Counted from the stretch's first letter, positions 1-10,859 are shown. The stretch: 64,000 nucleotides of DNA from Mauremys mutica (GCF_020497125.1 NC_059080.1:74754618-74818617), one strand, 5' to 3'. The notes: generated by a model from the sequence alone, not told the origin. Made by a program: numbers and translations.

Positions 1-550
1 GGCCCTTGGTCTCAGGGCAGTGCGACCCAGGGGCCGGTGTCAGCAACAATGTTCCTGAGCTGGGCCACCATCCCGTGGTGGGCGGTGGCCAGGATAAGGA
101 GACCAAGCCCGCCCTCTCCACTGGGTCTCAACCCAGGGCCCTATCAGTGGTGGGTTTGCCTGCCACAAGCTCGGCGGCGGGGATCCTACCTAAACACGCT
201 GAGCCTCTCTCCAGTTCTACAACTGCTTCCCTGCAAAGTTTCCCTGGGTTACTTCCTACATGATTCTCTGTAGTTGGCCATCTCTATGGTCTCTCCCTTC
301 TCTGTGGCGTCCTGAGCCTGTGTTTCAGGGTCCATATCCGTCTGGCTGGCCTCCGCATCCTGGAGTGTAGGCTCCCCCAGGAGTCAGCAGCGCACCTCCT
401 TCCTTGCTGGTGGTCAGCCCAGACTGAGCTGTTCTTTTGCCTTTTATATCCGGAGCATGCCCAGCGAAGCTGAGGGGGCATGGCCTCCTCTGCCAAGAGA
501 GAAGGCTTAACCCTCGCTGCACCAGTGCAGGGCTGATAAACCCCGTCACA
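1..550 (-). mobile_element. Solo-LTR-like repeat, minus strand, cut by window edge
   Basis: On the minus strand the repeat would begin at 550 with TGTGACGGGG, a TG start typical of LTRs. A clean TATA-like box, GGATATAAAAGGC, lies on the minus strand at 439-451, about 100 nt inside. The rest is GC-rich, without a sustained reading frame, and runs off the left edge, so neither the other LTR end nor a target-site duplication can be checked. The LTR call rests on the TG terminus, the TATA box and resemblance to reptile LTRs. It could instead be another promoter-bearing repeat. Confidence 0.45.
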
Positions 551-1499
551 GGAGCCTAAGGGACTTTCAACATGAGATGGGCAATTAAATGCTCAGGCTT
601 TGATTTCTGTAAAGCCTACGTCAAATTCTGTCTCTGTGAGAGTGTGGGTAGCTCCCCTTCAGACTTCAGATCTTTTTGGCCTATTGGTTCTCATTACAAT
701 GTGGTGGTCATCCTTTCCTATCTTCCATTTTAATAGTCCTAAAGGGAGTGTCTGTATTGATTAAACCAATGAGATGATATTTCTTGAAGTTTAAGAAAAC
801 AAAATGTTTTCTGTCCAAGAATTCTTTGGCTAAAGTTCCAACACATTCAAATGAATCTGCTGTGAAACACCTCCAACACTGATTGTTTTTAGTTACTGAT
901 ATGAGAGACAATACTCCTTCAGTTGACCGGGAACTTAATGTCCCATGCATTCCCAGAGAGGAATTTAAAATTTTCTATAATATAAATATTTCTACCATAC
1001 TAGATTTCACAGGGAGTTTCTCCTCTCGTTTATCAATTAACAGGTTCTAATTCAGCTCTGGACTTTTGTCTGAGGTGCAGAAAAATGAAAAAAGCTAATA
1101 AACTAAAGTATCATTAGATTATGTAGTTAATGTTACACAAGGCAGCACATAAATATTTGAACCTTCCTGTAAGGCCCCCATCCAGCAAACACTTACACAT
1201 GTACTAAATGGGATTACTTCCATTTGTAAAGTCAAGCACATGCCTAAGTGTTTGCAAGATCAGGATAGGAACCTCAGAAGCTTACGTATTGAGATTGAGA
1301 AGGAACTGTTAAGAGGAGGATGGTCCAGTTGTCTAAGCACCAGCCTGGGCCTCGGAAGACCAGAGTTCCTACTGCAGACTTCTTGTGTGACCTTGGGCAA
1401 GTTTTTTTTAGGGCTAGATCTACACAGGGACTTAGGCCCTTAAACTCCAATTTTAAGTGCCAGTTTTATGGGATGAAATTTAATGATTGGCAGATGGAT
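551..1499. other. Non-coding stretch, mostly unrecognised
   Basis: AT-rich sequence with no credible gene. A short imperfect inverted repeat of the 'tgcaaacact-tacaca' type occurs at about 1185-1260 and resembles the palindrome at 6820-6947. The motif GTGTGACCTTGGGCAAGT at 1384-1401 resembles the core of a MIR/CORE-SINE. Otherwise nothing recognised. Confidence 0.5.
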
Positions 1500-1504
1500 T
1501 TTAA

Positions 1505-1935
1505 CTGAATGGCAGTTGAAATTTTAATGTTGGTAAATGCAAAGTAATGCACATTGGAAAACATAATCCCAACTTTACACATAAAATGATGGGGTCTAAA
1601 TTAGCTGTTACCACTCAAGAAAGAGATCTTGGAGTCATTGTGGATAGTTCTCTGAAAACATCCACTCAATGCGCAGCGGTGATCAAAAAAGCTAACAGAA
1701 TGTTGGGAATCATTAAGAAAGGGATAGATAATAATAAGACAGAAAATATCATATTGCCTCTATATAAATCCATAGTACTCTCACATCTTGAATACTGCAT
1801 GCAGATGTAGTTGCCCCATCTCAAAAAAAAAAGAAGATATATTGGAATTGGAAAGGGTTCAGAAAAGGGCAACAAAAATGATTAGGGGTATGGAATGGCT
1901 TCCGTATGAGGAGAGATTAATAAGATTGTTGTATG
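1505..1935 (+). mobile_element. Old CR1-superfamily LINE fragment (end of ORF2)
   Basis: The frame opening at 1547 encodes residues resembling the region just after the RT domain of CR1 ORF2: an ERDLGVIVDSSLKTSTQCA block, then KKANRMLGIIKKGI, then LYKSIVLSHLEYCMQ. The same blocks occur in the better-preserved CR1 at 25.9-26.2 kb ([41 protein letters not shown]). The frame breaks at a TAG at 1808-1810, and homologous words such as 'agggcaacaaaaatgattagg' style sequence continue to about 1935 in a shifted frame. It is truncated at both ends and divergent, so an old, dead copy from a different subfamily. Confidence 0.8.
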
Positions 1936-2074
1936 GGGCTCTCTGAATCTCTCTTATTGAAGCTGTTCCACTTTAATTAAATAACTGAATAATTACATTA
2001 AATGACTCAGAGAAAAAGTGAGAATCGCGTTATAGTCCAGAGGCAATGCCTAGATCCCTGTGGATCCGGGTTTT

Positions 2075-2205
2075 ACCTGTGCCTCAATTCTTCATCTGTA
2101 AAATGGGGATAATAGCACTTCCCTGCCTCATAGAGACTGTGAGCGACACAGATACAGTAACGGGCTGTATAAGTATCATGGATAGATATTTTAGATTAGC
2201 AGCTA
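2075..2205 (+). repeat. MIR/CORE-SINE-like 3' part
   Basis: Contains 'gtgcctcaattcttcatc' followed by TGTAAAATGGGGATAATAGC, then a sequence resembling the MIR end (gagactgtgag, then ataagtatcatggatagat). This is the characteristic 3' half of the ancient amniote MIR/CORE-SINE group. Assignment is by recognition of the motif order, not by alignment. Confidence 0.6.
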
Positions 2206-3094
2206 GCCATCTATTACAGAAGTTGATTTTCTTGAATGATGTGGCCCAGAGGCAATGTGTGGCACTTGCCTGATGTGCTATTATACTAAGAAAATGCTGT
2301 ACAAGCCCCAAAAAATCTATATTTAAAGAAAACAAAAAGGAAGAAAAGAAACCCCGAAACATAGCTTGCTTAAAATCATTGTGGAATATCTCAGCACTGC
2401 TGACTTTGTGGCCCATTATCAGCAATATGGGGCAACTTATTACTAAATCATGTTTGAAGGTGTGAAGAACTGAGCAAAGCAAAGCAATTTTTCCCCTTAA
2501 TGCTGATTTTTTTCATTTTCGGATGCTGAGGAGCTCTGTTAATACACCTGAGAAACAATTGCAGAACAAATGGCTAGATTCTTCTGAATTACACTAGTGT
2601 AAGTCAGAGCAATTGCAGTGATGAATTAAATTGGCTAGATTAACAGAACCAGGAGCTGAATTTTTGGCCCATCATCGTATTTTCTCTGTTTCTCCTTAAC
2701 ATCTTTGCCTCTGAAATACTGAAGTCTGATGCTGGGCAGGATTAGGTGTTTTTTCTGTTTCTAAGCCTTACAAGAGACCTCTGCTCAGAACGAAAAGGAT
2801 TTTTAAGAAATACTCCTGGGGTTGTGCTTGTTTCCTCCTTCTGACAGTCCCAGGTGATGTAAAGTCAACCAGATGGAACAGTTTTGCCGATCACCTGCTT
2901 TTAGCTTTAGAAATTTTGCCCTGAATGTATTTGTATCTTTCCATAGCTTTGGTCCACCACGTTGTCACTACTTCTGCCCTCCCCTTTCTTCATTTCACAG
3001 GTCCTGAGCCTGGTAGCTACCAATATTTTTTTCAAGTGAGTAGTACAAAGGAAGGGTGGTCTTACAGTTGGGGCACTAGCTGGTAACTTAAGAG
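2206..3094. other. Non-coding stretch, nothing recognised
   Basis: No repeat or gene is recognised. A 132-residue open frame runs on the minus strand (2084-2482), but it overlaps the MIR-like repeat, has no recognisable motif, and is best treated as chance. Confidence 0.5.
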
Positions 3095-3262
3095 ACTGAG
3101 ACTCAATTCCTTGCTCTGCCACCGACTGACCTGAAGCAAGTGTGTCTGTGCCTCAGTGCCTCAGCTGTAAAATGGGGATAACAGCACTGCTCTAATGTGT
3201 AGCAGGGCTATGACATTACAGAAATTGACAATTGTGAGAATGGGGGCCATTAGATAAACGGC
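3095..3262 (+). repeat. MIR/CORE-SINE-like repeat
   Basis: Reads 'gagactgagactcaattccttgctctgcc', then 'gtgcctcagtgcctcagctg', then TAAAATGGGGATAACAGCAC, and ends 'gggggccattagataa'. The order matches the core and 3' part of MIR-type SINEs and is a second copy of the family at 2075-2205. Confidence 0.65.
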
Positions 3263-5239
3263 AATACGTTTGTTGGGACAATTAACCTTAAGAGAGGAAT
3301 GCATATCACCAAAGATTAGGATGTGCCTCCGTCTTACTTGCAGGAGAGTAAAAGGAAGTAGAGTCCTCCATGCCTGTGTTCAGCCACGTAAGAGCTCCCC
3401 GAATCTTGAGTCTGGTGCAGACCATTACTGGTTACGTGGTATCTGGTACTGCCCCCTACAAGTAAGTGGGTGAGGTGATGCAGGTGGCAACAGGTAGAGC
3501 CTTGCTTGCCTCTCTCCCCCTGGTCACTGGCCAGTAAAATTAAATTACACCTTCCCAGGTCTACCCTTAATTTCCCCCCAGGATCTAAGGAGCCATGTGT
3601 GACAATTACTGGTCAGGGAGTCTCCTGGTGCAGCCCAACTAGGCATCACTCCATACACAGGACTGAGAGCAAACTATGACTCTAAGTCAAAATATTTAGA
3701 TGTGGTGACATTTGGTGTCTAGGGTCCATTCCGTCCCAGCCTTCAGTTCACTTCTAGGCTCCTCCTTCACAAGATGATAATCTGGGGAGTAGTGTCTCTT
3801 TGGAGGGCAAAATGGGGATGTGTTATACTAATACATCATTACAGTGACAGCTCTCGCTGATGATATATTCATGTAATACATCATCAGGGTGAGGTGCAAG
3901 GTAGAAGATGAATTGCTCAGAAGATGGTGCCCTCTTGGAACAGAGAGGCAGAATCATTGTAATGATAGAATAAAAGACAGCCAACTTTTAGGTTATTATA
4001 AACTATTCTCCAGTGCCAGGTATGATGCTTTTACTAGTAGCTTAGAAAATTTAGAAATCTGTATCACTAGCTTTGGGTGTTTCAACTGAAGAAAAAGAGA
4101 CACATTTGATAAAATTCCTTCCAGTGCTTTCTACTTGCACAATTCCAATTTGTTTACAAATACCATGGATCTCTCTTATTAGACTCACAACTCTTTTGAG
4201 TTTAGTTTTAACTGAATTAATTGGAGCAAGGCCATGGAAGGTAAATTGAAAGGGTGGGGGGCAGTAGTGTCGTTTGAAGATGCTTTTGATGTGGCAGTGC
4301 TTATTAGTACAAGTGTTGCTATTCTGTTTGGGAGAAAGGGTGCTGTGAAGTGTTGGTATCTGAGTTTGCCTCCCCTGTAGCCAATGCATCCTTTATCAGA
4401 CCATGCAAAGTTATAAAAACAGTAAGGAGTGATTTTGAAGGACGGTTTTTGCTTTGTACTTTTTGCCAGAGGTCTCTGAAGTCCCTTTACTTAATTAGTC
4501 CACAGCAAAGCTCATTTGTGACACAGGAGATATGAGCCATTAGAGCTTGCAGTATCTTGCTGAAGGCCCAAAGAGATGACTGAGTGTGGAGAATGAACAC
4601 TTCAATAATTTGATCTCTGAACCTTAATCACTCTTTGTAGGGGCCACCAAGGCTGCATCTCACATGTCATACACAGGTTGGCCTCCTGGGAGAGAAATAG
4701 TTTCATTCTAGAACATTTGGCTAGGATGTGTATAGTATTGGTTCTCATTTGATAGGATATTATCGACACTATTTAAAGTGAAATTCACCCTGGATTTATT
4801 AGACATATTTATTCCACTTCATTTGGTATAGAGATTATTATAAATGATACAGACTGCTCAGAATAATAATATTAGGAGATTTGGTTTCATGTGCTGATAT
4901 ATTTTCCCCTTCCATTTTCCTTTTTTGTTTTGTTTTTGCCAAATCATGGCTCTTTTTTGGGTATAAAAATCAGTTTTCATGAGTGTTTATAAAACTGTTT
5001 CCCATTTATTATATAAAATATAGGCCCCCTCTAAATCCTTGAAATACAACGTGTCATGCTCTCTGGACTGGCTCATGACTGTGAGTGCCTTCCTCAGAGC
5101 AGACTGTCAAAAACAGGGCAGGTACCCCAAACTGGTGGTATATTTTATAAATAGATTTCACCAAGCCAGTAAGAAATGTGAACTCCTGGATCACTATACC
5201 ACTCTTACCATGGAGTCACAGACAGTCCTCTTAGACTCT
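3263..5239. other. Non-coding stretch, nothing recognised
   Basis: No gene or repeat can be supported. Small open frames (66-112 residues) on both strands show no domain motifs and no neighbouring splice or promoter signals that I can read. T-rich and A-rich tracts occur near 4920-4950. Confidence 0.5.
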
Positions 5240-5830
5240 CTAGTCTATTCTGTCACCCAAGCAAACTGGACATAGTGATAAATGGCCACTTAAACCAAAA
5301 ATCACACTATATTCAGGTTGCTTCCAGTCCCAGGAGATCAATTACTTACCCCAGATCAATTGGTACCCTAGATCTTACTCCAAAGACAACGCTGTAGCCA
5401 ATCTAAAAGTTTATTAATGAAGAACAAGAAATACAAGAGTTATTTACAGGTTAAAGCAAAGAAACATATACACACAAATGACTTACCATCTAAACCCTAA
5501 GAGTGACAGAGTTGTAGTGATCTGTCAGTTCAAAGTGTCTTTCAGGTCAGACCCAGGAGGAAACCCCCGGGCATGTCTGCCTTTAGTTTGGTCTCTCTAG
5601 CCCTGTGAGAGTTCAAACAGCAAAAAGATGAAAAACCTTCACATCAACTATTTTTATTTCCCGCTTCCAGCATTCAAAGCAATGTGACAAGGCCTTCTGC
5701 ACGTACTTCTCCATGGGTGAATGGGGAAATTAAAGTTTTTGTCTTATAATGGCTCACTTAAATTTTGATAGTCCTCTTGGATGAGCGGGACGATTCTCAT
5801 GCCTGGGTTCACAAGTTCAGAGCAAATATG
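5240..5830. repeat. Possible LTR/ERV-derived repeat
   Basis: The style of this stretch (a run around 'aatctaaaagtttattaatgaagaac', later 'gttaaagcaaagaaacatatac' and a C-rich block near 5560) resembles the minus strand of reptile LTRs that I recognise only loosely. There is no TSD, no clear TG/CA boundary and no second copy in the window. Treat as a hint. Confidence 0.25.
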
Positions 5831-5873
5831 TTCAGAGTTATAAAGCAAAATGTACATATTTGCTTATAGCATG

Positions 5874-6279
5874 TGTTAGGTTCTATGGAGGCCGTAGGCC
5901 CTCCCAAGATGCTCTGCAAGAACGAGGCCCACACACACTGTGAGTTATTTGGCTTTAATGAAGGTAAAGTGACACACCCGCAACGGGGACTCCAAGCGTT
6001 GCTGTCACAGAGGCGGGGAACCCAGCGCCCCAGAGCTCGGCCTGGTACGGAGTCCAAAAACCAGCACAAATCATGCTCATATTTATATAAACAGCAGCAA
6101 AGCAGCTCATGCATAATGCAATAGGGACTTTCCACCCTCCGGGGCCGCCCCCTTGGCCAACAGTCTAGGGGCTTTCCACGCAGCAGTTCCAACCGGTTAC
6201 AACAGGTTGGAACTAGCATGCTGTGCCCTGCAATAACTGGGCGCTGAGAAAGCGGAACTGCCTAAGCTAGGCCATAACA
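5874..6279 (-). mobile_element. Solo LTR candidate, minus strand
   Basis: The segment starts TG (5874) and ends CA (6279) on the plus strand, as LTRs do on either strand. On the minus strand a TATA-like TTATATAAAT lies at 6081-6090, and a polyadenylation signal ATTAAA follows about 125 nt later at 5954-5959, the order expected for U3-R-U5. The U3-like part contains two GGGACTTTCC/GGGGCTTTCC-like words. I could not find a matching duplication on both sides, so the boundaries are uncertain. No retroviral internal genes adjoin it. Confidence 0.55.
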
Positions 6280-6819
6280 AAATCTTCCGTGATTCCCTGT
6301 CCTCCTACAGCATGGAATACAGACATTACAAGTGAGATTAATGCATGCAGCAACTTACAAGCTTTCTATTGAGTCTAAAGACTAACTACATTCTTATAAG
6401 ATTAATACCTATTTTGAGTAACACTAATACATAAGTGAACTGATCTGGTCTCCAGCTATGAATCTGTCACTTTTAAACTATTGCCAATAGTCTTGGCAAG
6501 AGCTGGCATCTGGCCTGCCAGCGTCACACAATGGTTAAGCTGCTAAGATTCAACTGATCTCACAGTAACCTGGGAGTTTAGGACTTTTTTGTCTATTATG
6601 CAACAACCATAACCCTAAGCATAAACCTGCCATAGAACAGTGGTGTGCATTGCATTGCACAGTGTGCTGACAGTACAAATCATTGCGGATGATAGGGGAT
6701 GGACCCTGGAGCAATTCTGGTACAAGTAACATCTCACCAGTTGCAGACAATGCTTGTCACTAATTATTGTTATTACTTGATATGGGCACCATGCTAGGTC
6801 ATTTACTAAGGCAAACAAC
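6280..6819. other. Non-coding stretch, nothing recognised
   Basis: No repeat or coding region recognised. Open frames on the minus strand (6550-6818) are short and featureless. Confidence 0.5.
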
Positions 6820-6947
6820 GGCCCTGATCCTGCAAACCCTTATGCATGTGTTTAACTTTAAGCATGTGGGTAGTCCCAGTGAAGTCAATAAGACTATTTA
6901 CATGCTTAAAGTTAAGCACATGCGTAGAGGTTTGCAAGATCCAGGCC
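6820..6947. repeat. Palindromic MITE-like repeat
   Basis: A near-complete inverted repeat: the left arm begins GGCCCTGATCCTGCAAAC and the right arm ends GTTTGCAAGATCCAGGCC. Inner parts also pair (tgtttaactttaagcatg against catgcttaaagttaagcac). The centre is near 6884. This family of short palindromes is scattered in the window in decayed form (about 1185-1260, 29500-29640 and 33700-33780). Confidence 0.75.
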
Positions 6948-7022
6948 TTAGTACAAGACAGACATGCCTCTTTGGTACTGCAGCCACAGGTTGCTGGTTT
7001 ACCTGATATACTGGCTTACTAC

Positions 7023-7350
7023 TTCTGCGCCCTAGGCAGAATTCGGGGGGGCGGCATTTTGTGCACTCCCCACGGGGCGCGTGGGAGCTTCCGGTTGCAC
7101 TCCCATCGCGCCGCCGAAGAAGGACCCTCCGCCGAAATGCCGCAGGCGATAGCGGCAGTCATTGAGCTGCTCAATTGCCTGCCGCTGTTTTCTGCGGCAC
7201 GTCGGCAGAGGGTCCTTCTTCGGCGGCGTGACGGGAGCGGAACCGGAAGCTCCCATGCGCCCCGTGGAGAGTGCACAAAATGCCGCCCCCTGAATCCTAG
7301 CGCCCTAGGCGACCACCTAGGGTCGCCTAATGGAAGCGCCGGCCGTGCTG
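7023..7350. repeat. GC-rich palindromic non-autonomous element
   Basis: A long imperfect inverted repeat. The left arm, about 7027-7130, holds GGGGGCGGCATTTTGTGCAC and 'gccgccgaagaaggaccctc'. The right arm, about 7203-7310, holds the same words in reverse complement. The middle (7131-7202) also folds on itself through GCGGCAG-type words. GC content is far above the flanks. The right end 'ggccgtgctg' (7341-7350) resembles a hAT-type terminus, but no 8-bp duplication was found on the left. The 70-189 residue open frames here are by-products of the GC-rich palindrome. Confidence 0.65.
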
Positions 7351-8952
7351 CTACATGTCTGGTAGTTATTAGACATCCCTGGTGTCCCAGTTCTGGTGTC
7401 AGACTGCTGTGGTAGAGATCATGAATGTGGAGAGCACAGCTGAGGGAATAATTGTTAATAAAAACTTGATTCAACAAATTTTGTTTTCCTTTTTTGTTCA
7501 CAAAATGCTAATTCAAATCATAGATATATAAATGTTATTCATTGTTAAAAACTATTCAACATTTGTGTCCATTTTGTTTGTTCTATGCCTTGCAACTCAA
7601 AATTCAGAATCTGAAATGTAAGTTGTGCTGCTTAGTTGTTAACTGGTTACATAAGTCACCATGAGTCGGGGCTCTTTGCCATTATGGCCAGAATGTTTGG
7701 GAAGGTCTCAAAACTCACAATTGAGGCCAGATTTTCAAATGTTAAACTCCTATTTCTGCATGTAAATGAAACAGTCAGGTTTTCTAAAAAGCTCAGGCAG
7801 ATTTAATGAGAATTGCTGGGTACTAAGCCCCTTGAAAATGTGCCCTACATGGCCATCCTGCAGTTCTTCTGTGGGACTTTCAGATTCCTTGCTGCACTAT
7901 CTACAGACATGCTTTTTAGGGACGTAGTGACCCACGTGCCTAGCCTCCTTTTCAATACATGTCATTCTACTAGTATCCTTTTTCCACAGTAAAAGGAGCA
8001 ATGGGCTCACTGTGTCTGCCTCCAGATCTGGGTCCTTCAGCCCACACAGTTACGACTTGGCATGACTAATAAACTGCATAACTAACTGACTGTATTGGCT
8101 CAATTCTTACACCCATTAGAAAACTACAAAAACTGAGATGTAATACCCTCACCTCTGATGCTGCTTAGCGGTAGCAAATGATGCCTCTTACTATAAAGAA
8201 ATACAAAAGTACCAAAATAAAAATGGACTGAATACCAAGAATATCATTTTGAAAAATGTAGACTCGAATAGGATATTTTGGAGCTCATATTGCCTTCTAA
8301 AACAAAGAACCTCAGTGATACAAAATAGTGAAGCAAAAAATATATAAACAGAAACCTCTTTAATTTTTATATGGTTTTGAACATTTTTGCTACATTCATT
8401 ACAGTAAGTGTGTCATCTCCCCTCCCCTCTTCCCCTTAGCTTTTAACATGGGAGTATTAGAGAAACATAATCATGGCTGGTTAGTCAGTCACAAAGGAAG
8501 AAGAGGAAGAAAGGAAGAATAAACACCTATTTGTGATTGTGTTTAGATGAAACAGACAGAAAACCTGATTAGTGAGAGAGAAATGAATTATTAAATCTAC
8601 CCACATTCTCTGTTTTTTAAATCTCCGGTATTCAATTATGCATCAGTAAATGTTATCATGCAATCACTGGTGAGGCACTAATTAGTATTTATGAACTGAT
8701 GCTTTTTATGTCTGACCTTTTGATAATTTCCATATGTGGAGCTGGTCTTTGGGTATATACGTGATTCAGAAGAACTCGTTTTCTTCTAGTTTTCAATTTC
8801 TGACATTTTGTTAAAAGTGTTGATTTGTAATCACCTATTATTTTCTCTAACAGAAACTGAAGCTACAGGGCTGCAGATGGTGCCTCCATTAATTGTTACA
8901 CTAAGACAAAAGAATGCTTAATATAAAATAGTAAACCATATGGAAATGTGTG
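7351..8952. other. Non-coding stretch, nothing recognised
   Basis: AT-rich sequence without a credible open frame or recognisable repeat. A purine-rich stretch occurs near 8490-8520. Confidence 0.5.
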
Positions 8953-10142
8953 TGAGTGTACCCCATAAGGCTTTATGGGGGGTGCTTATAAATGTATGTA
9001 TGATGTAACTGGAATAGAGTTTTGCTACATATGCCATGTAGCATATCTATGTAAAGGTTATGTTCATCCTAGTTGTATGCAGGCACCATTTGAGTGTTCA
9101 GAGTCATGAACATTGGCTGTATAATTGCTTGATTTCTAAGTAGCCTTAGTTAGAACATTTGGTCACTCGTTGGGAAGGGAATGTGCTCAATCAGGAAGCA
9201 TTTAACAGACAAAAGAGCTTGGAAGACTCCAATCCACATAAGAAGTCTACCTGAGGACATTCAAGATAAGACTGTATAGCATGTGGGTAATGGCTGCTCC
9301 CTGCAAGTCCTGAGTCATGCATAGGCAGGTGACTTGCCCATGTGATTCCAAATCTCCATTTTGTGACTGGATTCTACACAGGGTGAGGAGGGGGTCTCCA
9401 CCCACAAGACAGAGTCTATTTAAATCCCTGGGAGACCCCCTCCATGTTGTCTTCAGCTGGCTAAAGAAGGAGCCTCTCCACCCCCCACCCCAGGATACTG
9501 AAAGGAAACTGGAACAAAGGACAGTGTGCAAGGGGTGTGAGTGATTGCTGGACCCAGGCTAAAAGGAGATTCGCCTGTAAAAGGGAGCATTCTGGAACTG
9601 GTGAGAAACTTATCTATATTTAGTTTGATTAGACATAGATTTGCACATTTTATTTTCTTTTGCTTGGTGACTTACTTTGTTCTGTCTGTTACTACTTGGA
9701 ACCACTTAAATCCTACTTTCTGTATTTAATAACATCACTTTTTACTTTTTAATTAACTAAGAGTGTGTATTAATACCTGGGGGAGCAAACAACTGTGCAT
9801 ATCTCTCTATCAGTGTTATAGAGGGTGAACAATTTATGAGTTTATCCTGCATAAGCTTTATGCAGGGTAAAACGGATTTATTTGGGTTTAGACCCCATTG
9901 GGAGTTGGGCGTCTGGGTGCTAAAAACAAGCACACTTCTGTGAGCTGTTTTCAGGTAAACCTGCAGCTTTGGGGCAAGTGATTCAGACTCTGGGTCTTTG
10001 TTGAAGTAGACAAGAGTGTCTGGCTTGGCAAGACAGGGTGCTGAAGTCCCGAGCTGGCAGGGAAAACAGGGATAGAAGTAATCTTGGCACATCGGTTGGC
10101 AGCTCCCAAGGGGGTTTCTGTGATCCAACCCGTCACAGTGTG
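8953..10142 (+). mobile_element. LTR-like repeat, copy 1
   Basis: The 3' 850 bases are homologous to 31270-32197: shared blocks include the promoter region, GATTGCTGGAC, CTGGAACCACTTAAATCCTA, and the end TTTCTGTGATCCAACCC. A TATA-like TATTTAAA at 9417-9424 sits in the loop of a perfect 13-bp inverted repeat (9387-9399 and 9431-9443). A decayed polyadenylation signal (AATAAC, 9728-9733) lies about 310 nt downstream; copy 2 keeps AATAAA. This promoter-then-poly(A) order is what an LTR shows. The 5' boundary near 8953 (TGAGTG) is inferred. GTGTG flanks both sides (8948-8952, 10138-10142), but copy 2 also has GTGTG at the same right-hand point, so this is not a safe TSD. Confidence 0.65.
9387..9443 (+). 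promoter_or_regulatory. TATA-like box inside a 13-bp hairpin (LTR copy 1)
   Basis: GGAGGGGGTCTCC (9387-9399) pairs perfectly with GGAGACCCCCTCC (9431-9443). The 31-nt loop contains TATTTAAA (9417-9424). The same arrangement occurs in copy 2 at 31444-31500 with 12 of 13 pairs kept. Confidence 0.6.
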
Positions 10143-10207
10143 CTCACTGAAAAATACCATAAAGCATAACAGATAAAGCCTCTTAAAACAAAGCCAGTTC
10201 TCTAGAT

Positions 10208-10842
10208 CAAGGTTTCTTAGCCTGTGAGTCTGGACGTAAAATTGGGTCACCAGAATGTTTCAAAGGGTCACATGGCGGCTCCTGTCCTGGTGGCTGGCTG
10301 GGCTCACCTCTCTGCTCCAGGCACTGCAAACCCTGGGGTCCCAGCCCCACTCAGGTTTGGCCCAGCTGTCATGATGATGGGAGTCCAGATAGGCCAAATT
10401 TGAGTGAGTGGCACTCAACTCCATGAGCCAGGTCACATCTCTACCCGCACTTGGTCCAGTCAGAGGGGCAGGGCCAAATCTGAGCAGTGCTGCAACCCGG
10501 GAGGGTGCAATGCCCAAGTCCAGCCAACCCCACAGCACAGGAGCTGCCACTGTTGGGTGAGTACCAGGCAGGACCCAACCCCCGGGGGGCAAGATCTGAC
10601 CAAAACCATCCCAGGGCCTCCAGCCACAAACTTGCATCCGAAGAAGTGGGTATTCACCCACGAAAGCTCATGCTGCAAAATGTCTGTTAGTCTATAAGGT
10701 GCCACAGGATTCTTTGCTGCTTTTACAGATCCAGACTAACACGGCTACCCCTCTGATACCAGCCACAAACTGTGTACTGGGTCATGACAGGACATAAACC
10801 TTTACAAATTGGTCCTGAGCCCCAAATGGTTGAGAACTGCTG
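10208..10842. mobile_element. hAT-type non-autonomous element (carries nested insertion)
   Basis: The right terminus reads GGTTGAGAACTGCTG, the inverse of a CAGNGGTTCTCAACC terminus typical of hAT (Charlie-like) elements. The left terminus CAAGGTTTCTTAGCC is a decayed match. The flanks CTCTAGAT (10200-10207) and CTCTAGAA (10843-10850) match at 7 of 8 positions, the TSD size of hAT transposases. No transposase frame is present. A 126-bp repeat (10633-10758) plus its 13-bp duplication is inserted inside, so this element is the older of the two. Confidence 0.75.
10633..10758 (+). mobile_element. Hammerhead-like retroelement repeat, copy A (nested, 13-bp TSD)
   Basis: The insertion starts TGCATCCGAAGA and ends CACGGCTACCCCTCTGATA. 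It is flanked by identical 13-mers, CCAGCCACAAACT (10620-10632 and 10759-10771). The body matches the right arm of copy B (21236-21358). From 10638: CCGAAGA, one extra A, a 6-bp hairpin GTGGGT/ACCCAC with loop ATTC (10646-10661), GAAA (10662-10665), then AGC-TCAT-GCT (10665-10674). This order resembles a type I hammerhead ribozyme with a tiny stem III. The variable 5' start with a fixed 3' end and TSD suggests target-primed retrotransposition, possibly Penelope-like; the family name is inferred. Confidence 0.7.
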
Positions 10843-10859
10843 CTCTAGAAGCCTAAATA

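Noticed and set aside
2084..2482. 132-codon open frame on the minus strand
   Set aside because: Overlaps a MIR-like repeat, no recognisable motif and no conserved-looking composition.
5869..6314. AGCATG near both sides of the minus-strand LTR as a TSD
   Set aside because: The right-hand copy is about 28 nt beyond the CA end, so it does not flank the LTR directly.
7019..7501. 160-189 codon open frames on both strands
   Set aside because: Lie in a GC-rich palindrome; both strands give similar peptides because the DNA is an inverted repeat.
8948..10142. GTGTG on both sides of the 9-kb LTR-like repeat as a 5-bp TSD
   Set aside because: The second copy has GTGTG at the same right-hand position, so the word may be part of the repeat.
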